Assembly: GCA_017640785.1 (NCBI GenBank)
Contig: JAEPPZ010000009.1
Span: forward strand, 62,001 to 126,000
Source: Balneola sp.
GTDB lineage: Bacteria > Bacteroidota > Rhodothermia > Balneolales > Balneolaceae
Reading direction: 5' to 3'
DNA length: 64,000 bases
Below, piece after piece: positions 1 to 8,256 of this stretch. The notes under the pieces were generated by a model that did no database searches, had not been told where the DNA came from, and saw only the letters and a list, made by a program, of their open reading frames with translations. Both the position numbers and the translations under genes were made by a program. How positions within the stretch are numbered: the stretch's first letter is position 1; each line of letters starts with the position of its first letter.

Positions 1-1986
1 AAACTAACGACGTTACTTTTAGCTCTTCTGTTAACCACAGGCTTTTCTATAGCTCAAACCACAACCCCGCTAAAAGTCGGGGACGAAATTGATGATGCCT
101 TAAAAACAGGTGAAACCGATGTGTTCACACTTACCATTGACGCTGATCAGTTTGTATTTGGCTATGCCGATCAAAAAACGGTGGACGTGGTGATTACCGT
201 AAAAGGGCCGGATGGAACGCCCGTTGCTTCTTTTGACAGTCCTGCACGGGGCCACGAAAATTTTCAGTTTAATACAGAAGACGCAGGACAGTACACTTTT
301 GAAATAACCCCTTTTGAAGAGGAAGAGGGAGATTACAGTTTGCTGGTTTCGCATGTTGAGCCGGTAGCAAAAGAGCCAGCCGGCAGAGTGGATCAGCTGA
401 TGATGCAATACTCCGGAAATGACGTGCCCGGCGCAGCAGCCTTGGTGATGAAAGACGGAGAAGTTATTTTCCAAAAATCGTATGGCATGGCTAACCTTAC
501 TCATAATGAGCCTATGCAGGAAAATACACTTCATAACATTGGGTCAACTTCCAAGCAGTTTCTGACTTTTGGGCTGTTGCTTTTAGAAGAAGAGGGTAAG
601 CTGGACCTGGATGATGACGTTCGTACATATATACCTGAATTGCCTGAGTTTGATCAGGTTGTAACACTCAGGAATCTTGTAAACCACACCAGCGGATATC
701 GTGAGTTTCTAAACTTGTTGGCTATGACGGGCCGCAATCCGAGTTCAAGTTTAAGTCAGGAACAGGTGATTGAAATTGTTCAGCGCCAGCCGGAATTACA
801 GAACGTGCCCGGAGCCGAGTGGAATTACAATAATACCGGTTATGTGATTATGACGGAAGTCATAGAGCGAATTAGCGATATGAGTTTCCCTCAATGGATG
901 AAAGAAAATGTGTTTGAGCCTATCGGTATGAATCACACAGTTTCCCGCAGCGACCCGGGAGAGGTCATTGAAAACCGTTCCCAGGGGTATCAACCTTCCG
1001 AAGATGGTAGCGTTGCCGAAGTGAGTGATTTGGGCGGTGGTATGGGGCCCGGCGCCATTTATACTACCCTCGGTGATCTTTCAAAATGGATTAACAATCT
1101 TCAGGATCCAAAGGTGGGAACCGAAGCTATGGTTGAGGAAATGACCACCTCTTTTGAGTTAAATGAGGGCAATAAAACCGGCTACGGCCTGGGTTTTTTT
1201 GTAGCTAAATACAAAGGGCTGGATTACTTCCATCATGGAGGAGCCGATCTGGCGCACCGCTCCATGCTTATGGTGTTCCCGGGAATTGATGCAGCCGTGG
1301 TGACTCAGAGCAACCATGCTTCTTTTAATGGAAGTATTCCCAATCAAATAGCAGAGGCCTTTTTTGATGAATATATGGAAGCAGATTCAGCAGAAGCCGA
1401 TGAAGAAATGGCTGCTGAAAAGAAAGAGGAATTTGAATACGACCCGGCCGACTTTGATCCGCTAACCGGTCGCTATGAACTGGAAGTTATGCCCGGTTTT
1501 ATCCTCAGTTTTTCCAGAGATGACGATAGGATTTACACACAGGCTACCGGTCAGCCGGAAGTTGATATTACAGCCACATCCGACTCTACCTTTAGTTTGG
1601 TTGGAGTGAATGCCTCAGTCACCTTTCACAGAAATGAAGATTATACTGCTGATTCGCTTACCCTGCACCAAAACGGAAATCATATCGCGAAGAAAATAAA
1701 ATTTGAGGTGACGGTGGATGAAATGGAGGAGTTTACCGGTCGATACTTCAGTGAAGAAATAGAAACGGTATATGATATTGCCATTGAAGACAGCAGCCTG
1801 ATGCTTAAAAATTATCAGTTGGCGGATGATATTAAATTGTCGCCGGGAAGCGTCGACACATTTAGTGCAGGATACCCAATTGCCGAGGTAGATTTTGTGC
1901 GTAACGAGGCGGGAGAAATCACCGGTTTCAATGCTTCGAACGGAAGAACCAGGAATGTTTATTTTAAAAAATGGAGTGACAAATAA
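1..1986 (+). CDS. Exported beta-lactamase-family serine hydrolase (5' end outside window)
   Basis: The frame is open from base 1 and starts with a hydrophobic signal peptide ending near SIAQ, so the initiator codon lies just left of the window; the GTG at 121 is internal. Residues about 35-110 form a beta-rich region resembling a pre-peptidase C-terminal domain. A class C beta-lactamase/penicillin-binding-protein fold follows, with SxxK (GSTSK near base 546), a Y-N-N motif (WNYNN near 820) and HHGG near 1233. The C-terminal 200 residues match the beta domain often found after this fold (PLTGRYELEV). The family hydrolyses peptide, ester or amide bonds in the periplasm; the substrate cannot be told from sequence. 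It ends with TAA just before the distal end of the integron array. Confidence 0.9.
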   Translation, partial: KLTTLLLALLLTTGFSIAQTTTPLKVGDEIDDALKTGETDVFTLTIDADQFVFGYADQKTVDVVITVKGPDGTPVASFDSPARGHENFQFNTEDAGQYTFEITPFEEEEGDYSLLVSHVEPVAKEPAGRVDQLMMQYSGNDVPGAAALVMKDGEVIFQKSYGMANLTHNEPMQENTLHNIGSTSKQFLTFGLLLLEEEGKLDLDDDVRTYIPELPEFDQVVTLRNLVNHTSGYREFLNLLAMTGRNPSSSLSQEQVIEIVQRQPELQNVPGAEWNYNNTGYVIMTEVIERISDMSFPQWMKENVFEPIGMNHTVSRSDPGEVIENRSQGYQPSEDGSVAEVSDLGGGMGPGAIYTTLGDLSKWINNLQDPKVGTEAMVEEMTTSFELNEGNKTGYGLGFFVAKYKGLDYFHHGGADLAHRSMLMVFPGIDAAVVTQSNHASFNGSIPNQIAEAFFDEYMEADSAEADEEMAAEKKEEFEYDPADFDPLTGRYELEVMPGFILSFSRDDDRIYTQATGQPEVDITATSDSTFSLVGVNASVTFHRNEDYTADSLTLHQNGNHIAKKIKFEVTVDEMEEFTGRYFSEEIETVYDIAIEDSSLMLKNYQLADDIKLSPGSVDTFSAGYPIAEVDFVRNEAGEITGFNASNGRTRNVYFKKWSDK

Positions 1987-2150
1987 TAGAGCTAAATAAA
2001 GCCGGGGCATACATGTCGCTGGCTACACGCTCTTCTCCAATCTGTACGATCACATCGCTCGGCATGATTCCGCATTCGTAAGCAGGCCCACTTTTTTTGA
2101 CTTCGGTGACAAATAATCCCAATAAAGGGAATGCTGGGATATTCCATGAT
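1964..2150 (-). pseudogene. PDZ-domain gene fragment at the distal edge of the integron
   Basis: On the minus strand, in one frame, bases about 2150 to 1964 encode a piece of a PDZ domain (GLFVTEVKKSGPAYECG, then MPSDVIVQIGEERV), which then runs out of frame-appropriate sequence into the antisense of the serine hydrolase and stops. There is no start codon: the sequence upstream is the last attC (2160-2249) and the frame meets TGA there. It is probably the remnant of a chromosomal gene cut by growth or deletion of the cassette array. Function is lost. Confidence 0.6.
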
Positions 2151-2159
2151 CAGCTGGCA

Positions 2160-2249
2160 GCCTAACGACCCTGCGTTTAAGCGGCGAGTCTGGAGTTTAG
2201 AATTAAAGACCCGAAACCCGTTCGAGTCCGTTTGAAACGCTTGTTATAC
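2160..2249 (-). repeat. attC site 1 (distal end of array)
   Basis: R boxes GCCTAAC (2160) and GTTATAC (2243) enclose arms GCGTTTAAGCGG and CCGTTTGAAACGC, which pair with one unpaired base, as in integron attC sites. It is the last attC; beyond it lies a broken PDZ gene. Its left R box differs from the others because it abuts chromosomal sequence rather than another cassette. Confidence 0.88.
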
Positions 2250-2549
2250 CACGCTTTGCTTTGAATTTGGAGATAATTTCTGAATGCCATATTTGATGGT
2301 TGTAGAAATAACAGAAAGTAAACCTGAGCCCAAAACCAACCAAAGCCACCAGCCATAGAAAATAAGGTCGACTAGATACTTTACAGATTCCCAAATTAGT
2401 TGCAGGCTTGAGGAAAAGCTTTTGAATCCAATTTCTTGAAAGATCATTTGCATCTGATCATCTCCCCATGAAATTAAATAAAGCAGAACGATAAATAGCC
2501 CCAAAAAGGAGGAAAAGCTTTTAAGAAAATATCTAAGGACGGTTTTCAA
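2244..2549 (-). CDS. Cassette-borne small membrane protein
   Basis: 101 residues with two predicted membrane segments (SFLGLFIVLLYLISW near residues 13-28 and YGWWLWLVLGSGLLSVIS near 66-83). It has a short basic N-terminus and a polar C-terminal tail. It belongs to cassette 10, the farthest from attI; its stop codon overlaps the R box of attC 1. No family is recognised. Being distant from the array promoter it may be poorly expressed unless it has its own promoter. Hypothetical inner-membrane protein. Confidence 0.7.
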   Translation of the reverse strand: MKTVLRYFLKSFSSFLGLFIVLLYLISWGDDQMQMIFQEIGFKSFSSSLQLIWESVKYLVDLIFYGWWLWLVLGSGLLSVISTTIKYGIQKLSPNSKQSVV

Positions 2550-2570
2550 AGCTAAATTATTGATTAAGTG

Positions 2571-2693
2571 GTATAACGACCCGGCGTTTAATGGGCGCAG
2601 AGATCTAGTTTTTATTAAAGTAACTGATTTATTTTATTACACACAAGTGATTGATCGCACTCCGTCTGCGTCCCCTTGAAACGCTTGTTATGT
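2571..2693 (-). repeat. attC site 2
   Basis: R boxes GTATAAC (2571) and GTTATGT (2687), with paired arms around GCGTTTAATGGGCGCAGAG and CTCCGTCTGCGTCCCC. GTATAAC is the complement of the GTTATAC that starts the cassette at 2243, so the two ends belong to the same cassette. 123 bp. Confidence 0.9.
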
Positions 2694-3026
2694 ACCGAAA
2701 ACACCATGTTTTGCAACGCCAATTTTGTTGAATGTGATAAAACGTTTGAATTCCTTGTCACAAATTGTTGGCTCTGAAAACTCGAGTATTGCATTCTGAA
2801 TTTCTTGAACAGCATTAGCTTTGGGAATTTCTTTTGAGCGATGTCTGTCAGTAACTAAGTAAATCGAAGCCTCAGGAAAGAATTTATTTATTTTAGTTTC
2901 AAAAAGATCAGTTTTAAACTCTTCACCTTCACCCAAATAATACCATTCGCTATCAACGGATACTTTATCCCAAACTGCTTTTTGTAACATCGCAGAGCAA
3001 GCAATAAAGATGTTTTTAGAATCCAT
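2688..3026 (-). CDS. Cassette-borne hypothetical cytosolic protein
   Basis: 112 residues, no signal peptide or membrane segment. It starts MDSKNIFIACSAML and contains ASIYLVTDRHRSKEIPKANA, an alternating hydrophobic/charged pattern typical of a compact alpha/beta protein. It is the only gene of cassette 9, between attC 2 and attC 3, with the stop inside the attC 2 R box. No family is recognised; the length and isolation are typical of orphan integron cassettes. Confidence 0.65.
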   Translation of the reverse strand: MDSKNIFIACSAMLQKAVWDKVSVDSEWYYLGEGEEFKTDLFETKINKFFPEASIYLVTDRHRSKEIPKANAVQEIQNAILEFSEPTICDKEFKRFITFNKIGVAKHGVFGT

Positions 3027-3038
3027 ACTTTGATAGGT

Positions 3039-3162
3039 ACATAACGACCCAGCGTTTAAACGGCGCGGGGATTATGATTTCTTTTGAAGTAGCGAAATTA
3101 ATTCCTGGCAGTCAAGTTCCACCGAACCCCGTCCGCGTCCGATTTGAAACGCCTTGTTATAC
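3039..3162 (-). repeat. attC site 3
   Basis: R boxes ACATAAC (3039) and GTTATAC (3156). Arms contain GCGTTTAAACGGCGCGGGG and CCCCGTCCGCGTCC, which pair. ACATAAC complements GTTATGT at 2687. 124 bp. Confidence 0.9.
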
Positions 3163-3167
3163 TACAT

Positions 3168-3674
3168 TTAGTTTTGGTTTGGTTTGAAAAATAGTTCTTT
3201 ACTTATCAATGCTCGAACAAGTTTACCATCTTTCTTAGCAGGTTCCCATTTTGGTATTAAAGGTAAAATACCCAATAATTTTTCATACATCGATTTAGCT
3301 TCTTCTAAAGTAATTCCATAACCAGAAATAGAAGCTCTTTCGGGTGTTACGGTTCCATCTTTTTCTATTATGATCGAAAAATGAATAGAATGGTTTTCAA
3401 TTCGTGAAGAAGCTAATTCAAACCACATTTTTGTCGATATAAATAGAGATAAAGAATCTATACCAGGAGGATATTTTGGCTTTTCGTCAACAAAATAGGC
3501 AAGGTAAACTGGGTTTGGGTCATTCTTTGTACTTTGGATCTCTTCATTCGTTATCTCAACAACTGTGTCTGAAGGAGGATAGCGAACCTTGTTATTTTCT
3601 CGGTCCAAATCTTGTCCAAGGCATGAAATCGATACTGTACAAAAGAAAAAGAAAAGTAAAAATCGCTTAGACAT
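3168..3674 (-). CDS. Cassette-borne exported protein with TonB-C-like domain
   Basis: 168 residues. The N-terminus (MSKRFLLFFFFCTVSISCLG) is a signal peptide with a Cys suggesting a lipobox-like end. The C-terminal 75 residues (SIIIEKDGTVTPERASISGYG... PKWEPAKKDGKLVRALIS) have the pattern of the TonB C-terminal domain in Bacteroidota envelope proteins: conserved GTV, a W-x-P-A-x-x-x-G-K turn and a closing beta strand. It lacks the N-terminal membrane anchor plus proline spacer of true TonB, so it probably is not an energy transducer. Sole gene of cassette 8. Confidence 0.7.
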   Translation of the reverse strand: MSKRFLLFFFFCTVSISCLGQDLDRENNKVRYPPSDTVVEITNEEIQSTKNDPNPVYLAYFVDEKPKYPPGIDSLSLFISTKMWFELASSRIENHSIHFSIIIEKDGTVTPERASISGYGITLEEAKSMYEKLLGILPLIPKWEPAKKDGKLVRALISKELFFKPNQN

Positions 3675-3696
3675 TTAGTTGAAGATTTGAAATGTA

Positions 3697-3820
3697 GTAT
3701 AACGACCCAGCGCATAACGGGCGCGGAGATTATGAGTGAATAAACGGCTAAAATTTTTACAACAAGCAACTCTGGAAGCCAACGGCACGTCCGCGTCCCT
3801 AGTTAATGCGCTTGTTAGTG
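3697..3820 (-). repeat. attC site 4
   Basis: R boxes GTATAAC (3697) and GTTAGTG (3814). The arms pair around GCGCATAACGGGCGCGGAG and GTCCGCGTCCCTAGTTAATGCGC. The 14 bases AAATGTAGTATAAC are the reverse complement of the start of the neighbouring cassette at 3156. Confidence 0.88.
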
Positions 3821-3829
3821 GGCTGATTA

Positions 3830-4345
3830 TTAAATACTTATCGAAAATATTATTAGGCCAATAGTAGAAATTAAAAGTACTACACATCCCGAGTTTTGGC
3901 TTAAACTATTTGCGGACTGATTTCTATATATATGCTTATTCAGGGCATTAAAGAACTTCTTATGAGGCCCATCAAAAAAATATAAAATTGCCCTTCGTAT
4001 GGAGTCGAGACCTCTATCTTTATCAGAAAGGGTATTTTCATTTTTTTCATCATATCGAAAAATGATTGTTGCCAATTCAATATCTAAGATAGAAGTAAGG
4101 ATTTCATCAGTTCCATCTGTAGTCTCCATAACTTGAGGAGTTAAACTGTTTTTTAATTCTGTCAACATTTCGTCAATAAAGTCATTATCAATATCCCCAT
4201 AGACTTCATTCGAATACTCATTTAATTTATTTTCATAGATGGGCATTAATTCTTTTGAGGTAAATAACCGATCGCCATTTGGTTTTACTTCACGAATAAA
4301 TGATTCTATTCTTTCATTAAGTTTTTTTCTTAACTCTTGATCCAT
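3830..4345 (-). CDS. Tail-anchored hypothetical protein, four-gene cassette
   Basis: 171 residues, soluble and acidic for the first 145, ending in one hydrophobic segment (GCVVLLISTIGLIIFSISI), which looks like a C-terminal membrane anchor. No family recognised. Last gene (3' end) of a four-gene cassette between attC 4 and attC 5; the other three products are all small multi-pass membrane proteins, so this one may supply the cytosolic part of a membrane complex (inference). Confidence 0.68.
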   Translation of the reverse strand: MDQELRKKLNERIESFIREVKPNGDRLFTSKELMPIYENKLNEYSNEVYGDIDNDFIDEMLTELKNSLTPQVMETTDGTDEILTSILDIELATIIFRYDEKNENTLSDKDRGLDSIRRAILYFFDGPHKKFFNALNKHIYRNQSANSLSQNSGCVVLLISTIGLIIFSISI

Positions 4346-4356
4346 AGTCGAAAAGA

Positions 4357-4674
4357 TTATTCAATAAAATCTGAAACATGTCCTTTTACCTGACAGGCAA
4401 AACCTATGATTGATACAAGTATAGCGGTGCCAATCCAAATTACTCCTCTTGTTGCAAAAATTATGTAATTATATGCATCTCCATTCACAATACTGTTATC
4501 ATAAGTTGATTCACGAAATCCAACAATAAAACCGATTACGACAAAAATTACTGCTATTCCGTACAGCCATAATGAAGCTATTAAATAAGAATTCAAGTCT
4601 TTTTGAGTTTCAGTCTTATTCTCTGCTTTGGAAGTTTCTTCTAGCCCCAAACTTTTATTGACATCTTTACTCAT
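4357..4674 (-). CDS. Small two-pass membrane protein, four-gene cassette
   Basis: 105 residues. A charged N-terminal 28 residues rich in K/E/T precede two membrane spans (SLWLYGIAVIFVVIGFIVGF and FATRGVIWIGTAILVSIIGF) separated by a polar loop. Overlaps the upstream gene at 4667-4876 by 8 bases, indicating translational coupling, and lies 11 bases before the tail-anchored gene. Family not recognised. Confidence 0.68.
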   Translation of the reverse strand: MSKDVNKSLGLEETSKAENKTETQKDLNSYLIASLWLYGIAVIFVVIGFIVGFRESTYDNSIVNGDAYNYIIFATRGVIWIGTAILVSIIGFACQVKGHVSDFIE

Positions 4675-4876
4675 TGCTATCCTCTTTTTGATTGATGTTT
4701 AAATAAATGAAGAAAGTGGCTAAACTGATTAAGAAAAATAAATAGATTCCCTGACTCAAATATGAAAGACCTTCAATTTCCCACCATTCTTCAATTATAA
4801 AATTGAAAGTTACGTACCGGATTATCTCTAAAACTATTGCGGCTGAAACTAAGGTTGTTATCGTTTTAAGATTCAT
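4667..4876 (-). CDS. Very small two-pass membrane protein, four-gene cassette
   Basis: 69 residues with two hydrophobic segments (TLVSAAIVLEIIRYVTFNF and YLFFLISLATFFIYL) and a charged C-terminal tail NINQKEDSNE. It overlaps the following gene by 8 bases, supporting co-translation. No family recognised. Confidence 0.62.
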   Translation of the reverse strand: MNLKTITTLVSAAIVLEIIRYVTFNFIIEEWWEIEGLSYLSQGIYLFFLISLATFFIYLNINQKEDSNE

Positions 4877-4917
4877 AGATTATTTTCCTCAATGATTTTT
4901 TAATAGGCGATATTTGT

Positions 4918-5331
4918 TTAACAGTATGCGAGAATAATCATTTCTGTTAAGTGCCACAAAACATAGCAAACCATCCCCGAGTAAAATGTATAGCGCTGTG
5001 TTTTTACTAATCCTGTTGTCTTTTTAGAAACGTCATTTAATCCTTCCTGAATTTTTTCAGCTATTGGTGACTGGGCTCGTTTTGCATTTATTAAATCGAC
5101 ATTGGGTACAAGCGAACCAATGAAATGTTGCAAAGAAGTAAGCCCACAATAAATACTTATACCCCAAAGAACTACTGACAATCCTAAAGGTAGTTGCGAC
5201 CATTTTATTGGTTCACCTAAAGTGTTATGTACTGAAAAAGCAATAGCAGCCACAGAAAGGGCAACCAAATAGTAAATGTATTTTTCTTGTTGTTGGCGAA
5301 ATTGATTTACTATTTCCTGTTGTATATTCAT
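4918..5331 (-). CDS. Two-pass membrane protein, first gene of four-gene cassette
   Basis: 137 residues. Soluble N-terminal helix (MNIQQEIVNQFRQQQEKYIY), membrane segments at about 19-36 and 49-68, a cytosolic loop and a final hydrophobic stretch near 115-136. It is the promoter-proximal gene of cassette 7. General layout (short helix, two spans, Lys-rich loop) resembles small SLATT/holin-like effectors, but no definite family motif is visible. Confidence 0.66.
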   Translation of the reverse strand: MNIQQEIVNQFRQQQEKYIYYLVALSVAAIAFSVHNTLGEPIKWSQLPLGLSVVLWGISIYCGLTSLQHFIGSLVPNVDLINAKRAQSPIAEKIQEGLNDVSKKTTGLVKTQRYTFYSGMVCYVLWHLTEMIILAYC

Positions 5332-5354
5332 TTTTCAAAAATTGACCGAAAGCC

Positions 5355-5486
5355 CACTAACGACCTGCGGTTTAACCGGCTTGGCCTTATTGGCAGTTAA
5401 TGTAATTAAAACTGGAAATATCTTTTAGTCCCCTAATTTTGAACCGGCAAACAGCGGCCAAGTCCGCGTTGAAACCGTTGTTATAG
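5355..5486 (-). repeat. attC site 5 (attC of the mercury cassette)
   Basis: R boxes CACTAAC (5355) and GTTATAG (5480). Arms GCGGTTTAACCGGCTTGGCC and GGCCAAGTCCGCGTTGAAACC pair. Same orientation as the other attC sites even though the cassette's genes read the opposite way. 132 bp, the longest of the array. Confidence 0.88.
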
Positions 5487-5509
5487 AACCGTCTGTGTGA
5501 TTATATTTA

Positions 5510-5560
5510 ATCATTTGCTTAAATGATACATTGACTATATATTTAAGCAATCACTTAAAT
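5510..5560 (+). promoter_or_regulatory. Promoter and two palindromic operators of the mer operon
   Basis: TTGACT (5531-5536) lies 18 bases before TTAAAT (5555-5560), giving a recognisable -35/-10 pair. Two inverted repeats flank or overlap it: ATCATTTGCTTAAATGAT at 5510-5527 and ATTTAAGCAATCACTTAAAT at 5541-5560, the second covering the -10 box. Such A/T-rich dyads are typical ArsR/SmtB operators, so the regulator just downstream probably represses its own operon and is released by metal (family knowledge plus inference). Confidence 0.7.
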
Positions 5561-5569
5561 AAAATTCCT

Positions 5570-5950
5570 ATGAGTAAACAATCCTGTATTCGTGATGTAG
5601 CCGATCTGAACCAGATCAACCGCTGTATTGACTCCATCCATGCGGTAGAGTCATCCATCTTAAAACTCTCGGACATACTGAAACTGGCCGGAAATGATGT
5701 GCGCCTGAAAATTCTGTTCTTGTTGAGCACTGAGGAAGATTTATGCCCATGCGATTTGAGCGATATTTTAGATATGACCGTACCGGCGGTATCGCAACAC
5801 CTGCGAAAATTGAAAGACGCTGGACTTTTAGATTCAAGAAGAGAGGGAAAACTCATCTTCTATTCTCTGCAAGAACCTTATGACGAGCTTTTGAAACCAC
5901 TTTTCAACCAAATTGAAAACAATACCATTATGGAGGTATTAGCCGCATGA
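5570..5950 (+). CDS. ArsR/SmtB-family metal-sensing repressor of the mer cassette
   Basis: About 126 residues from ATG at 5570; an in-frame TTG at 5531 is rejected because it overlaps the -35 box. Winged helix with recognition helix TVPAVSQHLRKLKDAGLL and wing SRREGKLIFYSL. Metal-ligand candidates are Cys5 and the CPC of the EDLCPCDLSDIL segment. Its TGA stop overlaps the ATG of the next gene (ATGA at 5947). In Gram-negative model mer operons the regulator is MerR; an ArsR-type regulator is the alternative seen in some other phyla. It probably senses Hg(II). Confidence 0.88.
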   Translation: MSKQSCIRDVADLNQINRCIDSIHAVESSILKLSDILKLAGNDVRLKILFLLSTEEDLCPCDLSDILDMTVPAVSQHLRKLKDAGLLDSRREGKLIFYSLQEPYDELLKPLFNQIENNTIMEVLAA

Positions 5951-6573
5951 ACAAGCAGCAAAACAATAAAACTGACAATAGATGGCTGGGTGCGGGACTC
6001 GGAGTTGCATTTATCGCCTCCCTTTGTTGCATCACACCGGTACTGGCTATTCTGGCAGGTACAAGTGGTGTGGCCTCTACGTTTTCATTCATGGACCCAT
6101 TTCGACCTTATTTAATTGGGCTAACTGTTCTTTTACTTGGGTTCGCATGGTATCAAAAACTGAAGCCCTCAAAAGAAATCGACTGCGAATGTGATCCTGA
6201 AGAAGCCCGTTTTACCCAGTCAAAATCGTTTCTTGGCATCGTAACTGTTGTGGCGGTGCTGTTGCTGGCTTTTCCAAACTACTCTCATTGGTTTTTCACT
6301 GACGCTCAACCCGCTCAAATACAATATGTTTCCGAGGCAGATGTAGAACGTGTCACCTTTACTGTGAAGGGCATGACCTGCGCTGGGTGCGAAGCAAGTG
6401 TAAAAAATGAGTTAGGTAAACTGGATGGAATTTTGGAATCCGAGGTATCCTACGACAGTGGAACGGCTACTATTTCGTATCTGAGAACGAAGCTTACTGA
6501 AAAAAAACTTCAGGATGCGATCAATAAGACCGGATTTACTGCTAATGTTCAACAAGAGGAAGTAAACGAATAA
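5947..6573 (+). CDS. merT: MerT-MerP fusion mercuric ion transporter
   Basis: 208 residues. The N-terminal half is a MerT-type membrane domain with three spans and the metal-relay pair in ASLCCITPVLAILAG; a second Cys pair (DCECDPE) lies in the cytosolic loop. The C-terminal about 70 residues are a heavy-metal-associated domain (VKGMTCAGCEASVKNEL), equivalent to periplasmic MerP but fused. Imports Hg(II) for reduction. Translationally coupled to the regulator, 4 bases before merA. Confidence 0.9.
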   Translation: MNKQQNNKTDNRWLGAGLGVAFIASLCCITPVLAILAGTSGVASTFSFMDPFRPYLIGLTVLLLGFAWYQKLKPSKEIDCECDPEEARFTQSKSFLGIVTVVAVLLLAFPNYSHWFFTDAQPAQIQYVSEADVERVTFTVKGMTCAGCEASVKNELGKLDGILESEVSYDSGTATISYLRTKLTEKKLQDAINKTGFTANVQQEEVNE

Positions 6574-6577
6574 TAGG

Positions 6578-8215
6578 ATGAAAGAACTGGAACTGGACAT
6601 AGCTGGCATGACATGCGATCATTGCGCCGAGTCTATTGAAAAAAATCTATCCAAACTAAACGGAATACAGAAGGCGGTTGTAAGCTACCCCAAAGGAAAG
6701 GCAATGGTAGCATTCGATGATTCCACCCTTGATAAAGCATCGGTGATTGAAGCCGTAAATCAGACAGGAAAGTATCAGGTAGTGGGCGAATCAGGAAAAG
6801 AGCAATCTAGTGAAAACCATTACTCGTTGATTATTATCGGGGGCGGTTCGGCCGCTTTTGCTGCCGCTATCCGAACCAGTGAACTGGGGGGAACCACGCT
6901 GATTATCAATAAAGGTCTGCCAACAGGTGGAACGTGCGTAAATGTTGGGTGCGTGCCATCCAAAACGCTGATCCGAACAGCAGAAGACTTCCATAACGCA
7001 TCTCGTCCACGGTTTGAAGGGATAGAAACCACTGCAACCATCAGTGATTTTAAAAAAGTGATTGAGCAAAAACGGGAAATGGTTCGAGACCTGCGCCAGG
7101 AGAAGTATGTGAATGTGATAAAGGATGATCCAAATATTACCCTTATTGAGGGGTACGGAAAGTTAACCCAGGCAAATCAGGTCGAAGTTAATAACTCAAC
7201 CTATACCTCCGAAAACATTTTGATTGCCACAGGAGCTTCCCCGTTTATTCCGGAAATACCCGGACTCAAAGAGGCGGGATACCTGACTAATGAATCGGCC
7301 TATGAACTTGAGGAACTCCCAGAAGAGCTCGTCATTTTGGGTGGCGGATATATTGCTCTGGAAAATGCTCAGCTCTTTAGTCGGCTTGGAAGTAAGGTAA
7401 CGGTATTGCAGCGATCTGAACACGTGTTAAGTGATCAACCCAAAGAACTTGCAACGGCCTTGTCGGGATTTTTGGAAGAAGAAGGACTAACTATTTTAAC
7501 GAACACAGAGATTCTGGAGGTTATAAAATCAGACAAAAAAAGAAGCATCCGGTTTACGGTAAACGGAGAAGAAAGAGAACTTGAAGCTGATCAGATATTA
7601 GTTGCTACCGGCAGGCAGGGAAATACAGAGAACCTGAATCTTAAATCTACTGGAATTGACACCAAAGGACGAAATTACATTCCCGTTGATGAAACCATGC
7701 GAACCAAGACGTCCAACATCTTTGCCGCTGGCGATGTACTGGGCGAACGGCAGTTCGTTTATACGGCGGCCTATGAAGGTAAAATTGCGGCTGAAAATGC
7801 AATGAGAGAGAGTCATGAAAAAGCCGATTTTTCGGTCTTACCGTGGGTTATTTTCACTGATCCACAGGTGGCCGGAGTGGGCATGGATGAACAGCAAGCG
7901 GAAGAAGCGGGAGTCAACTACCAAGCAACGAAACTTACGCTGGACAATGTACCCCGATCCATTGCTGCAAGAGATACACGTGGTTTTATCAAGTTGATCA
8001 GAAACAAAGATAATGACCACTTGATTGGAGCTCGCATTTTGGCACCGGAGGGCTCGGAACTATTGATGGAACTGGCTATGGCTATTCGCCACGGGGTAAC
8101 CATTCAGTCACTTAAGTCGGAATTTCATCCCTACCTGACTCTTTCCGAAGGGATTAAGCTTGCTGCTCTCACTTTTGACAAAGACGTGAAGAAGTTGAGC
8201 TGCTGTGCAGTTTAG
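6578..8215 (+). CDS. merA: Mercuric reductase
   Basis: 545 residues; reduces Hg(II) to volatile Hg(0) with NADPH and FAD in the cytosol. Visible parts: N-terminal HMA domain (AGMTCDHCAES, Cys13/Cys16), FAD-binding IIIGGGSAA (about 86-93), redox-active GGTCVNVGCVPSK with Cys120/Cys125, NAD-binding LGGGYIALENA, FAD motif IFAAGDVLG, and the C-terminal vicinal cysteines (KKLSCCAV) that hand mercury to the active site and distinguish MerA from lipoamide dehydrogenase. Last gene of the operon. Confidence 0.97.
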   Translation: MKELELDIAGMTCDHCAESIEKNLSKLNGIQKAVVSYPKGKAMVAFDDSTLDKASVIEAVNQTGKYQVVGESGKEQSSENHYSLIIIGGGSAAFAAAIRTSELGGTTLIINKGLPTGGTCVNVGCVPSKTLIRTAEDFHNASRPRFEGIETTATISDFKKVIEQKREMVRDLRQEKYVNVIKDDPNITLIEGYGKLTQANQVEVNNSTYTSENILIATGASPFIPEIPGLKEAGYLTNESAYELEELPEELVILGGGYIALENAQLFSRLGSKVTVLQRSEHVLSDQPKELATALSGFLEEEGLTILTNTEILEVIKSDKKRSIRFTVNGEERELEADQILVATGRQGNTENLNLKSTGIDTKGRNYIPVDETMRTKTSNIFAAGDVLGERQFVYTAAYEGKIAAENAMRESHEKADFSVLPWVIFTDPQVAGVGMDEQQAEEAGVNYQATKLTLDNVPRSIAARDTRGFIKLIRNKDNDHLIGARILAPEGSELLMELAMAIRHGVTIQSLKSEFHPYLTLSEGIKLAALTFDKDVKKLSCCAV

Positions 8216-8256
8216 ATGTTTCCGGCTACTTCACGAATTGATGATTTTTGAAGGTT

